64,000 bases of DNA from Taudactylus pleione (GCA_031769625.1 JAUIMM010000721.1:1665001-1729000); one strand, 5' to 3'; shown: positions 48,179 to 61,548, counted from the stretch's first letter. Notes: generated by a model from the sequence alone, not told the origin. A program made the numbers and translations.

Positions 48179-51100
48179 ATGATGTGAGGAGGGGAATGGA
48201 GGCAGCAGGAAGTCACACACTGCGAGTTATATAGCGGGAGGAGCAGTGTCCCCAGCAGCACAGAGTATATCAGGAGATGAGTGACGTGTCAGTGAGGACA
48301 GGGGCAGTGACATGATGTGAGGAGGGGAATGGAGGCAGCAAGAAGTCACAGACTGAGAGTTATATAGTGGGATGAGCAGTGTCCCCAGCAGCACAGAGTA
48401 TATCAGGAGATGAGTGATGTGTCAGTGAGGACAGGGCTGCATGTGACAGGGGCAGTGACATAATGTGAGGAGGGGAATGGAGGCAGCAGGAAGTCACAGA
48501 CTGAGAGTTATATAGTGGGAGGAGCAGTGTCCCCAGCAGCACAGAGTATATCAGGAGATGAGTGATGTGTCAGTGAAGACATGGCTGCATGTGACATGGG
48601 CAGTGACATAATGTGAGGAGGGGAATGGAGGCAGCAGGAAGCCACAGACTGAGAGTTATATAGTGGGAGGAGCAGGCTCCACAGCAACACAGAGTATATC
48701 AGGAGATGAGTGATGTGTTAGTGAGGACAGGGCTGCATGTGACAGGGGCAGTGACATGATGTGAGGAGAGGAATGGAGGCAGCAGGAAACCACATGCTGA
48801 GAGTTATATAGTGGGAGGAGCAGGGTCCCCAGCAGCACAGAGGATATCAGGAGATGAGTGATGTGTTAGTGAGGACAGGGCTGCATGTGACAGGGGCAGT
48901 GACATGATGTGGAGAGGAATGGAGGCAGCAGGAAACCACATACTGAGAGTTATATAGTGGGAGGAGCAGGGTCCCCAGCAGCACAGAGTATATCAGGAGA
49001 TGAGTGATGTGTCAGTGAGGACAGGGCTGCATGTGACAGGGGCAGTGACATGATGTGAGGAGGGGAATGGAGGCAGCAGGAAGCCACAGACAGTGTTATA
49101 TAGTGGGAGGAGCAGGGTCCCCAGCAGCACAGAGTATATCAGGAGATGAGTGATGTGTCAGTGAGGACAGGGCTGCATGTGACAGGGGCAGTGACATGAT
49201 GTGAGGAGGGGAATGGAGGCAGCAGGAAGCCACAGACTCAGAGTTATATAGTGGGAGGAGCAGTGTCCCCAGCAGCACAGAGTATATCAGGAGATGAGTG
49301 ATGTGTCAGTGAGGACAGGGACAGTGACATGATGTCAGGAGGGGAATGGAGGCAGCAAGAAGTCACAGACTGAGAGTTATATAGTGGGATGAGCAGTGTC
49401 CCAAGCAGCACAGAGTATATCAGGAGATGAGTGATGTGTCAGTGAGGACAGGGCTGCATGTGACAGGGGCAGTGACATAATGTGAGGAGGGGAATGGAGG
49501 CAGCAAGAAGTCACAGACAGAGTTATATAGTGGGAGGAGCAGTGTCCCCAGCAGCACAGAGTATATCAGGAGATGAGTGATGTGTCAGTGAAGACATGGC
49601 TGCATGTGACATGGGCAGTGACATAATGTGAGGAGGGGAATGGAGGCAGCAGGAAGCCACATACTGAGAGTTATATAGTGGGAGGAGCAGGGTCCCCAGC
49701 AACACAGAGTATATCAGGAGATGAGTGATGTGTGAGGACCGGGCTGCATGTGACAGGGGCAGTGACATGATGTGAGGAGAGGAATGGAGGCAGCAGGAAG
49801 CCACAGACTGAGAGTTATATAGTGGGAGGAGCAGGGTCCCCAGCAGCACAGAGGATATTAGGAGATGAGTGATGTGTTAGTGAGGACAGGACTGCATGTG
49901 ACAGGGGCAGTGACATGATGTGAGGAGAGGAATGGAGGCAGCAGGAAACCACATACTGAGAGTTAAATAGTGGGAGGAGCAGGGTCCCCAGCAGCACAGA
50001 GTATATCAGGAGATGAGTGATGTGTTAGTGAGGACAGGGCTGCATGTGACAGGGGCAGTGACATGATGTGAGGAGAGGAATGGAGGCAACAGGAAGCCAC
50101 AGACTGAGAGTTATATAGTGGGAGGAGCAGGAGGCCCCAGCAGCACAGAGTATATCAGGAGATGAGTGATGTGTCAGTGAGGACAGGGCTGCATCTGATA
50201 GGGACAGTGACATGATGTGGGGAGGGGAATGGAGGCAACAGGAAGCCACATACTGAGAGTTATATAGTGGGAGGAGCAGGGTCCCCAGCAGCACAGAGTA
50301 TATCAGGAGATGAGTGATGTGATAGGACAGGGCTACATGTGACAGGGGCAGTGACATGATGTGAGGAGGGGGATGGAGGCAGCAGGAAGCCACAGACTGA
50401 GAGTTATATAGTGGGAGGAGCAGGAGGCCCCAGCAGCACAGAGTATATCAGGAGATGAGTGATGTGTTACTGAGGACAGGGCTGCATGTGACAGGGGCAG
50501 TGACATGATGTGAGGAGGGGGATGGAGGCAGCAGGAAGCCACAGACTGAGAGTTATATAGTGGGAGGAGCAGGGTCCCCAGCAGCACAGAGTATATCAGG
50601 AGATGAGGGATGTGTCAGTGAGGACAGGGCTGCATGTGACAGGGGCAGTGACATGATGTGAGGAGGGGGATGGAGGCAGCAGGAAGCCACAGACTGAGAG
50701 TTATATAGTGGGAGGAACAGGATCCCCAGCAGCACAGAGTATATCAGGAGATGAGTGATGTGTCAGTGAGGACAGGGCTGCATGTGACAGGGGCAGTGAC
50801 ATGATGTGAGGAGGGGAATGGAGGCAACAGGAAGGCACAGACTGAGAGTTATATAGTGGGAGGAGCAGGGTCCCCAGCAGCACAGAGTATATCAGGAGCT
50901 GAGGGATGTGTCAATGAGGACAGGGCTGCATGTGACAGGGGCAGTGACATGATGTGAGGAGGGGAATGGAGGCAACTGGAAGCTACAGACTGAGAGTTAT
51001 ATAGTGGGAGGAGCAGGAGGCCCCAGCAGCACAGAGTATATCAGGAGATTAGTGATGTGTTACTGAGGACTGGAACAGGGACAGTAACGTGATGTGAGGA

Positions 51101-52689
51101 GGAGAATGATGGCATCAGGAAGCCACAGACTGAGAGTTATATAGTGGGAGGAGCAGGGTCCCCAGCAGCACAGAGTATATCAGGAGCTGAGGGATGTGTC
51201 AGTGAGGACAGGGCTGCATGTGACAGGGGCAGTGACATGATGTGAGGAGGGGAATGGAGGCAACTGGAAGCTACAGACTGAGAGTTATATAGTGGGAGGA
51301 GCAGGAGGCCCCAGCAGCACAGAGTATATCAGGAGATTAGTGATGTGTTACTGAGGACTGGAACAGGGGCAGTGACATGATGTGAGGAGGGGAATGGAGG
51401 CAACAGGAAGGCACAGACTGAGAGTTATATAGTGGGAGGAGCAGGGTCCCCAGCAGCACAGAGTATATCAGGAGCTGAGGGATGTGTCAGTGAGGACAGG
51501 GCTGCATGTGACAGGGGCAGTGACATGATGTGAGGAGGGGAAAAGAGGCAACTGGAAGCTACAGACTGAGAGTTATATAGTGGGAGGAGCAGGAGGCCCC
51601 AGCAGCACAGAGTATATCAGGAGATTAGTGATGTGTTACTGAGGACTGGAACAGGGACAGTAACGTGATGTGAGGAGGAGAATGATGGCATCAGGAAGCC
51701 ACATACTGAGAGTTATATAGTGGGAGGAGCAGGGTCCCCAGCAGCACAGAGTATATCAGGAGATGAGTGATGTGTTAGGACAGGGCTACATGTGACAGGG
51801 GCAGTGACATGATGTGAGGAGGGGAATGGAGGCAACAGGAAGCCACAGACAGAGTTATATAGTGGTAGGAGCAGGGTCCCCAGCAGCACAGAGTATATCA
51901 GGAGATTAGTGATGTGTTACTGAGGACAGGGCTGCATGTGACAGGGGCAGTGACATGATGTGAGGAGGGGGATGGAGGCAGCAGGAAGCCACAGACTGAG
52001 AGTTATATAGTGGGAGGAGCAGGAGGCCCCAGCAGCACAGAGTATATCAGGAGATGAGTGATGTGTTACTGAGGACAGGGTTGCATGTGACAGGGGCAGT
52101 GACATGATGTGAGGAGGGGGATGGAGGCAGCAGGAAGCCACAGACTGAGAGTTATATAGTGGGAGGAGCAGGGTCCCCAGCAGCACAGAGTATATCAGGA
52201 GATGAGGGATGTGTCAGTGAGGACAGGGCTGCATGTGACAGGGGCAGTGACATGATGTGAGGAGGGGGATGGAGGCAGCAGGAAGCCACAGACTGAGAGT
52301 TATATAGTGGGAGGAACAGGGTCCCCAGCAGTACAGAGTATATCAGGAGATGAGTGATGTGTCAGTGAGGACAGGGCTGCATGTGACAGGGGCAGTGACA
52401 TGATGTGAGGAGGGAAATGGAGGCAACAGGAAGGCACAGACTGAGAGTTATATAGTGGGAGGAGCAGGGTCCCCAGCAGCACAGAGTATATCAGGAGCTG
52501 AGGGATGTGTCAGTGAGGACAGGGCTGCATGTGACAGGGGCAGTGACATGATGTGAGGAGGGGAATGGAGGCAACTGGAAGCTACAGACTGAGAGTTATA
52601 TAGTGGGAGGAGCAGGAGGCCCCAGCAGCACAGAGTATATCAGAAGATTAGTGATGTGTTACTGAGGACTGGAACAGGGACAGTAACGT
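48179..52689. repeat. Satellite 2, 4509-bp HOR copy A
   Basis: Left copy of a 4509-bp tandem duplication. Every landmark checked, from GATGTGAGGA at 48181 (partner 52690) to the unit at 52300 (partner 56809), keeps the exact offset of 4509, so there are no net indels along the block. It starts next to the LINE junction with an unusual unit reading CACACACTGCGAGTTATATA and GTGACGTGTCAG. Confidence 0.92.
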
Positions 52690-55600
52690 GATGTGAGGAG
52701 GGGAATGGAGGCAGCAGGAAGTCACACACTGCGAGTTATATAGCGGGAGGAGCAGTGTCCCCAGCAGCACAGAGTATATCAGGAGATGAGTGACGTGTCA
52801 GTGAGGACAGGGGCAGTGACATGATGTGAGGAGGGGAATGGAGGCAGCAAGAAGTCACAGACTGAGAGTTATATAGTGGGATGAGCAGTGTCCCCAGCAG
52901 CACAGAGTATATCAGGAGATGAGTGATGTGTCAGTGAGGACAGGGCTGCATGTGACAGGGGCAGTGACATAATGTGAGGAGGGGAATGGAGGCAGCAGGA
53001 AGTCACAGACTGAGAGTTATATAGTGGGAGGAGCAGTGTCCCCAGCAGCACAGAGTATATCAGGAGATGAGTGATGTGTCAGTGAAGACATGGCTGCATG
53101 TGACATGGGCAGTGACATAATGTGAGGAGGGGAATGGAGGCAGCAGGAAGCCACAGACTGAGAGTTATATAGTGGGAGGAGCAGGCTCCACAGCAACACA
53201 GAGTATATCAGGAGATGAGTGATGTGTTAGTGAGGACAGGGCTGCATGTGACAGGGGCAGTGACATGATGTGAGGAGAGGAATGGAGGCAGCAGGAAACC
53301 ACATGCTGAGAGTTATATAGTGGGAGGAGCAGGGTCCCCAGCAGCACAGAGGATATCAGGAGATGAGTGATGTGTTAGTGAGGACAGGGCTGCATGTGAC
53401 AGGGGCAGTGACATGATGTGGAGAGGAATGGAGGCAGCAGGAAACCACATACTGAGAGTTATATAGTGGGAGGAGCAGGGTCCCCAGCAGCACAGAGTAT
53501 ATCAGGAGATGAGTGATGTGTCAGTGAGGACAGGGCTGCATGTGACAGGGGCAGTGACATGATGTGAGGAGGGGAATGGAGGCAGCAGGAAGCCACAGAC
53601 AGTGTTATATAGTGGGAGGAGCAGGGTCCCCAGCAGCACAGAGTATATCAGGAGATGAGTGATGTGTCAGTGAGGACAGGGCTGCATGTGACAGGGGCAG
53701 TGACATGATGTGAGGAGGGGAATGGAGGCAGCAGGAAGCCACAGACTCAGAGTTATATAGTGGGAGGAGCAGTGTCCCCAGCAGCACAGAGTATATCAGG
53801 AGATGAGTGATGTGTCAGTGAGGACAGGGACAGTGACATGATGTCAGGAGGGGAATGGAGGCAGCAAGAAGTCACAGACTGAGAGTTATATAGTGGGATG
53901 AGCAGTGTCCCAAGCAGCACAGAGTATATCAGGAGATGAGTGATGTGTCAGTGAGGACAGGGCTGCATGTGACAGGGGCAGTGACATAATGTGAGGAGGG
54001 GAATGGAGGCAGCAAGAAGTCACAGACAGAGTTATATAGTGGGAGGAGCAGTGTCCCCAGCAGCACAGAGTATATCAGGAGATGAGTGATGTGTCAGTGA
54101 AGACATGGCTGCATGTGACATGGGCAGTGACATAATGTGAGGAGGGGAATGGAGGCAGCAGGAAGCCACATACTGAGAGTTATATAGTGGGAGGAGCAGG
54201 GTCCCCAGCAACACAGAGTATATCAGGAGATGAGTGATGTGTGAGGACCGGGCTGCATGTGACAGGGGCAGTGACATGATGTGAGGAGAGGAATGGAGGC
54301 AGCAGGAAGCCACAGACTGAGAGTTATATAGTGGGAGGAGCAGGGTCCCCAGCAGCACAGAGGATATCAGGAGATGAGTGATGTGTTAGTGAGGACAGGA
54401 CTGCATGTGACAGGGGCAGTGACATGATGTGAGGAGAGGAATGGAGGCAGCAGGAAACCACATACTGAGAGTTAAATAGTGGGAGGAGCAGGGTCCCCAG
54501 CAGCACAGAGTATATCAGGAGATGAGTGATGTGTTAGTGAGGACAGGGCTGCATGTGACAGGGGCAGTGACATGATGTGAGGAGAGGAATGGAGGCAACA
54601 GGAAGCCACAGACTGAGAGTTATATAGTGGGAGGAGCAGGAGGCCCCAGCAGCACAGAGTATATCAGGAGATGAGTGATGTGTCAGTGAGGACAGGGCTG
54701 CATCTGATAGGGACAGTGACATGATGTGGGGAGGGGAATGGAGGCAACAGGAAGCCACATACTGAGAGTTATATAGTGGGAGGAGCAGGGTCCCCAGCAG
54801 CACAGAGTATATCAGGAGATGAGTGATGTGTTAGGACAGGGCTACATGTGACAGGGGCAGTGACATGATGTGAGGAGGGGGATGGAGGCAGCAGGAAGCC
54901 ACAGACTGAGAGTTATATAGTGGGAGGAGCAGGAGGCCCCAGCAGCACAGAGTATATCAGGAGATGAGTGATGTGTTACTGAGGACAGGGCTGCATGTGA
55001 CAGGGGCAGTGACATGATGTGAGGAGGGGGATGGAGGCAGCAGGAAGCCACAGACTGAGAGTTATATAGTGGGAGGAGCAGGGTCCCCAGCAGCACAGAG
55101 TATATCAGGAGATGAGGGATGTGTCAGTGAGGACAGGGCTGCATGTGACAGGGGCAGTGACATGATGTGAGGAGGGGGATGGAGGCAGCAGGAAGCCACA
55201 GACTGAGAGTTATATAGTGGGAGGAACAGGATCCCCAGCAGCACAGAGTATATCAGGAGATGAGTGATGTGTCAGTGAGGACAGGGCTGCATGTGACAGG
55301 GGCAGTGACATGATGTGAGGAGGGGAATGGAGGCAACAGGAAGGCACAGACTGAGAGTTATATAGTGGGAGGAGCAGGGTCCCCAGCAGCACAGAGTATA
55401 TCAGGAGCTGAGGGATGTGTCAATGAGGACAGGGCTGCATGTGACAGGGGCAGTGACATGATGTGAGGAGGGGAATGGAGGCAACTGGAAGCTACAGACT
55501 GAGAGTTATATAGTGGGAGGAGCAGGAGGCCCCAGCAGCACAGAGTATATCAGGAGATTAGTGATGTGTTACTGAGGACTGGAACAGGGACAGTAACGTG

Positions 55601-57198
55601 ATGTGAGGAGGAGAATGATGGCATCAGGAAGCCACAGACTGAGAGTTATATAGTGGGAGGAGCAGGGTCCCCAGCAGCACAGAGTATATCAGGAGCTGAG
55701 GGATGTGTCAGTGAGGACAGGGCTGCATGTGACAGGGGCAGTGACATGATGTGAGGAGGGGAATGGAGGCAACTGGAAGCTACAGACTGAGAGTTATATA
55801 GTGGGAGGAGCAGGAGGCCCCAGCAGCACAGAGTATATCAGGAGATTAGTGATGTGTTACTGAGGACTGGAACAGGGGCAGTGACATGATGTGAGGAGGG
55901 GAATGGAGGCAACAGGAAGGCACAGACTGAGAGTTATATAGTGGGAGGAGCAGGGTCCCCAGCAGCACAGAGTATATCAGGAGCTGAGGGATGTGTCAGT
56001 GAGGACAGGGCTGCATGTGACAGGGGCAGTGACATGATGTGAGGAGGGGAAAAGAGGCAACTGGAAGCTACAGACTGAGAGTTATATAGTGGGAGGAGTA
56101 GGAGGCCCCAGCAGCACAGAGTATATCAGGAGATTAGTGATGTGTTACTGAGGACTGGAACAGGGACAGTAACGTGATGTGAGGAGGAGAATGATGGCAT
56201 CAGGAAGCCACATACTGAGAGTTATATAGTGGGAGGAGCAGGGTCCCCAGCAGCACAGAGTATATCAGGAGATGAGTGATGTGTTAGGACAGGGCTACAT
56301 GTGACAGGGGCAGTGACATGATGTGAGGAGGGGAATGGAGGCAACAGGAAGCCACAGACAGAGTTATATAGTGGTAGGAGCAGGGTCCCCAGCAGCACAG
56401 AGTATATCAGGAGATTAGTGATGTGTTACTGAGGACAGGGCTGCATGTGACAGGGGCAGTGACATGATGTGAGGAGGGGGATGGAGGCAGCAGGAAGCCA
56501 CAGACTGAGAGTTATATAGTGGGAGGAGCAGGAGGCCCCAGCAGCACAGAGTATATCAGGAGATGAGTGATGTGTTACTGAGGACAGGGTTGCATGTGAC
56601 AGGGGCAGTGACATGATGTGAGGAGGGGGATGGAGGCAGCAGGAAGCCACAGACTGAGAGTTATATAGTGGGAGGAGCAGGGTCCCCAGCAGCACAGAGT
56701 ATATCAGGAGATGAGGGATGTGTCAGTGAGGACAGGGCTGCATGTGACAGGGGCAGTGACATGATGTGAGGAGGGGGATGGAGGCAGCAGGAAGCCACAG
56801 ACTGAGAGTTATATAGTGGGAGGAACAGGGTCCCCAGCAGTACAGAGTATATCAGGAGATGAGTGATGTGTCAGTGAGGACAGGGCTGCATGTGACAGGG
56901 GCAGTGACATGATGTGAGGAGGGAAATGGAGGCAACAGGAAGGCACAGACTGAGAGTTATATAGTGGGAGGAGCAGGGTCCCCAGCAGCACAGAGTATAT
57001 CAGGAGCTGAGGGATGTGTCAGTGAGGACAGGGCTGCATGTGACAGGGGCAGTGACATGATGTGAGGAGGGGAATGGAGGCAACTGGAAGCTACAGACTG
57101 AGAGTTATATAGTGGGAGGAGCAGGAGGCCCCAGCAGCACAGAGTATATCAGAAGATTAGTGATGTGTTACTGAGGACTGGAACAGGGACAGTAACGT
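52690..57198. repeat. Satellite 2, 4509-bp HOR copy B
   Basis: Right copy of the 4509-bp duplication. Substitutions against copy A seen by eye are T to C (49859/54368), A to T (50322/54831) and C to T (51590/56099). Other differences may have been missed, but the copies are clearly almost identical, implying very recent duplication, active homogenisation or an assembly duplicate. It ends where AGTAACGTGATGTGAGGAGG continues into GAATGATGGCATCAGG, not the CACACACTGCG unit. Confidence 0.92.
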
Positions 57199-60100
57199 GA
57201 TGTGAGGAGGAGAATGATGGCATCAGGAAGCCACAGACTGAGAGTTATATAGTGGGAGGAGCAGGGTCCCCAGCAGCACAGAGTATATCAGGAGATGAGG
57301 GATGTGTCAGTGAGGACAGGGCTGCATGTGACAGGGGCAGTGACATGATGTGAGGAGGGGAATGGGGGCAACAGGAAGCCACAGACTGAGAGTTATATAG
57401 TGGGAGGAGCAGGGTCCCCAGCAGCACAGAGTATATCAGGAGGTGAGGGATGTGTCAGTGAGGACAGGGCTGCATGTGACAGGGGCAGTGACATGATGTG
57501 AGGAGGGGAATGGAGGCAACAGGAAGCCACAGACTGAGAGTTATATAGTGAGAGGAGCAGGGTCCCAAGCAGCACAGAGTATATCAGGAGATGAGTGATG
57601 TGTCAGTGAGGACAGGGCTGCATCTGATAGGGACAGTGACATGATGTGAGGAGGGGAATGGAGGCAACAGGAAGCCGCAGACTGAGAGTTATATAGTGGG
57701 AGGAGCAGGGTCCACAGCAGCACAGAGTATATCAGGAGATTGGTGATGTGTTACTGAGGACTGGAACAGGGACAGTAACGTGATGTGAGGAAGGGAATGA
57801 TGGCATTAGGAAGCCACAGACTGAGAGTTATATAGTGGGAGGAGCAGGAGGCCCCAGCAGCACAGAGTATATCAGGAGATGAGTGATGTGTTACTGAGGA
57901 CAGGGCTGCATGTGACAGGGGCAGTGACATGATGTGAGGAGGGGAATGGAGGCAACAGGAAGCCACAGACTGAGAGTTATATAGTGGGATGAGCAGTGTC
58001 CCCAGCAGCACAGAGTATATCAGGAGATTAGTGATGTGTTACTGAGGACTGGAACAGGGGCAGTGACATGATGTGAGGAGGGGAATGGAGGCAACAGGAA
58101 GGCACAGACTGAGAGTTATATAGTGGGAGGAGCAGGGTCCCCAGCAGCACAGAGTATATCAGGAGCTGAGGGATGTGTCAGTGAGGACAGGGCTGCATGT
58201 GACAGGGGCAGTGACATGATGTGAGGAGGGGAAAAGAGGCAACTGGAAGCTACAGACTGAGAGTTATATAGTGGGAGGAGCAGGAGGCACCAGCAGCACA
58301 GAGTATATCAGGAGATTAGTGATGTGTTACTGAGGACTGGAACAGGGACAGTAACGTGATGTGAGGAGGAGAATGATGGCATCAGGAAGCCACATACTGA
58401 GAGTTATATAGTGGGAGGAGCAGGGTCCCCAGCAGCACAGAGTATATCAGGAGATGAGTGATGTGTTAGGACAGGGCTACATGTGACAGGGGCAGTGACA
58501 TGATGTGAGGAGGGGAATGGAGGCAACAGGAAGCCACAGACAGAGTTATATAGTGGTAGGAGCAGGGTCCCCAGCAGCACAGAGTATATCAGGAGATTAG
58601 TGATGTGTTACTGAGGACAGGGCTGCATGTGACAGGGGCAGTGACATGATGTGAGGAGGGGGATGGAGGCAGCAGGAAGCCACAGACTGAGAGTTATATA
58701 GTGGGAGGAGCAGGAGGCCCCAGCAGCACAGAGTATATCAGGAGATGAGTGATGTGTTACTGAGGACAGGGTTGCATGTGACAGGGGCAGTGACATGATG
58801 TGAGGAGGGGGATGGAGGCAGCAGGAAGCCACAGACTGAGAGTTATATAGTGGGAGGAGCAGGGTCCCCAGCAGCACAGAGTATATCAGGAGATGAGGGA
58901 TGTGTCAGTGAGGACAAGGCTGCATGTGACAGGGGCAGTGACATGATGTGAGGAGGGGGATGGAGGGAGCAGGAAGCCACAGACTGAGAGTTATATAGTG
59001 GGAGGAACAGGGTCCCCAGCAGTACAGAGTATATCAGGAGATGAGTGATGTGTCAGTGAGGACAGGGCTGCATGTGACAGGGGCAGTGACATGATGTGAG
59101 GAGGGAAATGGAGGCAACAGGAAGGCATAGACTGAGAGTTATATAGTGGGAGGAGCAGGGTCCCCAGCAGCACAGAGTATATCAGGAGGTGAGGGATGTG
59201 TCAGTGAGGACAGGGCTGCATCTGATAGGGACAGTGACATGATGTGAGGAGGGGAATGGAGGCAACAGGAAGCCGCAGACTGAGAGTTATATAGTGGGAG
59301 GAGCAGGGTCCACAGCAGCACAGAGTATATCAGGAGATTGGTGATGTGTTACTGAGGACTGGAACAGGGACAGTAACGTGATGTGAGGAAGGGAATGATG
59401 GCATTAGGAAGCCACAGACTGAGAGTTATATAGTGGGAGGAGCAGGAGGCCCCAGCAGCACAGAGTATATCAGGAGATTAGTGATGTGTTACTGAGGACT
59501 GGAACAGGGACAGTAACGTGATGTGAGGAGGAGAATGATGGCATCAGGAAGCCACAGACTGAGAGTTATATAGTGGGAGGAGCAGGGTCCCCAGCAGCAC
59601 AGAGTATATCAGGAGATGAGGGATGTGTCAGTGAGGACAGGGCTGCATGTGACAGGGGCAGTGACATGATGTGAGGAGGGGAATGGGGGCAACAGGAAGC
59701 CACAGACTGAGAGTTATATAGTGGGAGGAGCAGGGTCCCCAGCAGCACAGAGTATATCAGGAGGTGAGGGATGTGTCAGTGAGGACAGGGCTGCATGTGA
59801 CAGGGGCAGTGACATGATGTGAGGAGGGGAATGGAGGCAACAGGAAGCCACAGACTGAGAGTTATATAGTGGGAGGAGCAGGGTCCCAAGCAGCACAGAG
59901 TATATCAGGAGATGAGTGATGTGTCAGTGAGGACAGGGCTGCATCTGATAGGGACAGTGACATGATGTGAGGAGGGGAATGGAGGCAACAGGAAGCCGCA
60001 GACTGAGAGTTATATAGTGGGAGGAGCAGGGTCCACAGCAGCACAGAGTATATCAGGAGATTGGTGATGTGTTACTGAGGACTGGAACAGGGACAGTAAC

Positions 60101-60560
60101 GTGATGTGAGGAAGGGAATGATGGCATTAGGAAGCCACAGACTGAGAGTTATATAGTGGGAGGAGCAGGAGGCCCCAGCAGCACAGAGTATATCAGGAGA
60201 TGAGTGATGTGTTACTGAGGACAGGGCTGCATGTGACAGGGGCAGTGACATGATGTGAGGAGGGAAATGGAGGCAACAGGAAGCCACAGACTGAGAGTTA
60301 TATAGTGGGATGAGCAGTGTCCCCAGCAGCACAGAGTATATCAGGAGATGAGTGATGTGTCAGTGACGACAGGGCTGCATCTGATAGGGACAGTGACATG
60401 ATTTGAGGAGGGGAATGGAGGCAACAGGAAGCCACAGACTGAGAGTTATATAGTGGGAGGAGCAGGGTCCCAGCAGCACAGAGTATATCAGGAGATGAGT
60501 GATGTGTTACTGAGGACTGGAGCAGTAACATTACGTGAGAAGGTGAATGGAGGCAGCAGT
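57199..60560. repeat. Satellite 2, shuffled right flank
   Basis: Units here are mosaics of copy-B segments. About 58040-59180 matches 55858-57000 with offset 2182. About 59520-60330 matches 57200-58010 with offset 2321. The intervening piece near 59180-59500 matches about 57580-57900 with offset about 1601. The unit at 59139-59321 is a hybrid of two unit types. The changing offsets are the signature of successive unequal exchanges. Confidence 0.8.
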
Positions 60561-61232
60561 GATGCTAAAAGTGTACATCTCTGAATCATGCCGTTAGTGA
60601 GGAGAGCTGCATGACACAGAGGCATATACACGTGTAATAGATGCATGCCAGGAGAAATGAAGCACAAAATGTATTTGAGCTGCATCCCTAATATTCTCCT
60701 AATTTACCCGGTTTCTCCAAAAATGCACATGTGCTGACAAATGCTACCGGAGGAAGTCTCGTTCCTCGACAGACTTCCTCCACTTCAAATCCATCTTCTC
60801 AACAAGGGTTCAAATGTCCAATCTCAAAAGTATGTGAGTTATTTCTCAAACAGCAAGAGATATGGCCATTCAGCAGCCCGGATATGTATTCTATTCATGC
60901 AGTATATTAACCTATTCCAAGGTAGAGATGAATATTCCCTCCATTCTCTCGGAACCCCGGCATGTAGCGCCATTTTGCACATTGCCTTATACGTCTGTCC
61001 AGCAGTCTTCGTTGGGCAGTAGTACTAGTAATGAGTCGCTAAGGAACCAAACATTAGCAATTTGTTCAATCAGGTCTGACGTATTATTCACAAATTGCGC
61101 ATCCCTCCAAATATGGAGACACGTACCCACACCTCCACATTGTCCCCAACACTAATTACAGCCATCTCAGCCTTCTGCAAATAAAGCGAGGACCCATCTG
61201 TACATGTGGCTCAGAGGTGCGTCTGCAGTCCG
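60561..61232. other. No gene recognised; one short hairpin
   Basis: Single-copy-looking sequence of ordinary composition. The overlapping open stretches (60741-61022, 60862-61155) show no recognisable domain. GGAGGAAGTCT at 60749-60759 pairs exactly with 60771-60781. I see no tRNA, splice-supported exon or poly(A) signal that I would defend. Confidence 0.6.
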
Positions 61233-61548
61233 CTCACAATACCAGCCCTGGGCCTACATTCAGCTCACAATACCAGCCCTGGGCCTACATTCAGCTCACA
61301 ATACCAGCCCTGGGCCTACATTCAGCTCACAATACCAGCCCTGGGCCTACATTCAGCTCACAATACCAGCCCTGGGCCTACATTCAGCTCACAATACCAG
61401 CCCTGGGCCTACATTCAGCTCACAATACCAGCCCTGCGCCTACATTCAGCTCACAATACCAGCCCTGGGCATATATTCCGCTCACAATACCAGCCCTGGG
61501 CCTACATTCCGCTCACAATACCAGCCCTGGGCCTACATTCAGCTCACA
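61233..61548. repeat. 31-bp minisatellite, 10 copies
   Basis: Units begin with CTCACAATACCAGCCCTGGG at 61233 and every 31 bp to 61512, with a partial eleventh unit at 61543. The first six units are essentially identical. Later ones carry CTGCGCC, GGGCATATATTCCG and CATTCCG variants. Because 31 is not divisible by 3 and the unit lacks stops in the forward frames, all three forward frames are open and read the same 31-residue cycle in different phases (for example YQPWAYIQLTIPALGLHSAH). I infer a length-variable minisatellite, not a protein gene. Confidence 0.96.

Larger units (their letters stand above)
48167..60560. repeat. 148-bp satellite array (satellite 2)
   Basis: About 85 head-to-tail units with a main length of 148 bp and recurrent shorter forms of about 134-140 bp. 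Landmarks in a unit are GGGGCAGTGACATGATGTGA, GGAGGGGAATGGAGGCAGCA, GGAAGCCACAGACTGAGAG, TTATATAGTGGGAGGAGCAG, GTCCCCAGCAGCACAGAGTA, TATCAGGAGATGAGTGATG and TCAGTGAGGACAGGGCTGCA. Variant types include GCAGGAGGCCCCAGCAGC, GATTAGTGATGTGTTACTG with GACTGGAACAGGGACAGTAA, and GAATGATGGCATCAGG. It shares no visible sequence with satellite 1. It ends by decay at about 60530-60560. Most units are open on the minus strand for about 60 codons, because 148 is not divisible by 3 and stops fall at fixed places; I do not regard these as genes. Confidence 0.96.

Noticed and set aside
48360..60332. Dozens of minus-strand ORFs of about 60 codons beginning MLLGTLLLPLYNSQSV, resembling a signal-peptide family.
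   Set aside because: Each is one 148-bp satellite unit plus overlap with the next. The hydrophobic start is an accident of GGAGGAGCAGGGTCCCC read backwards, and indels between units are not multiples of three.
1..60560. Regular direct repeats suggesting a CRISPR array.
   Set aside because: There are no unique spacers: whole units are homologous end to end, the arrays are tens of kilobases long, and no cas genes are present.
60741..61155. Two overlapping ORFs of 93-97 codons after satellite 2.
   Set aside because: No motif, low-complexity support or conservation evidence; length expected by chance.
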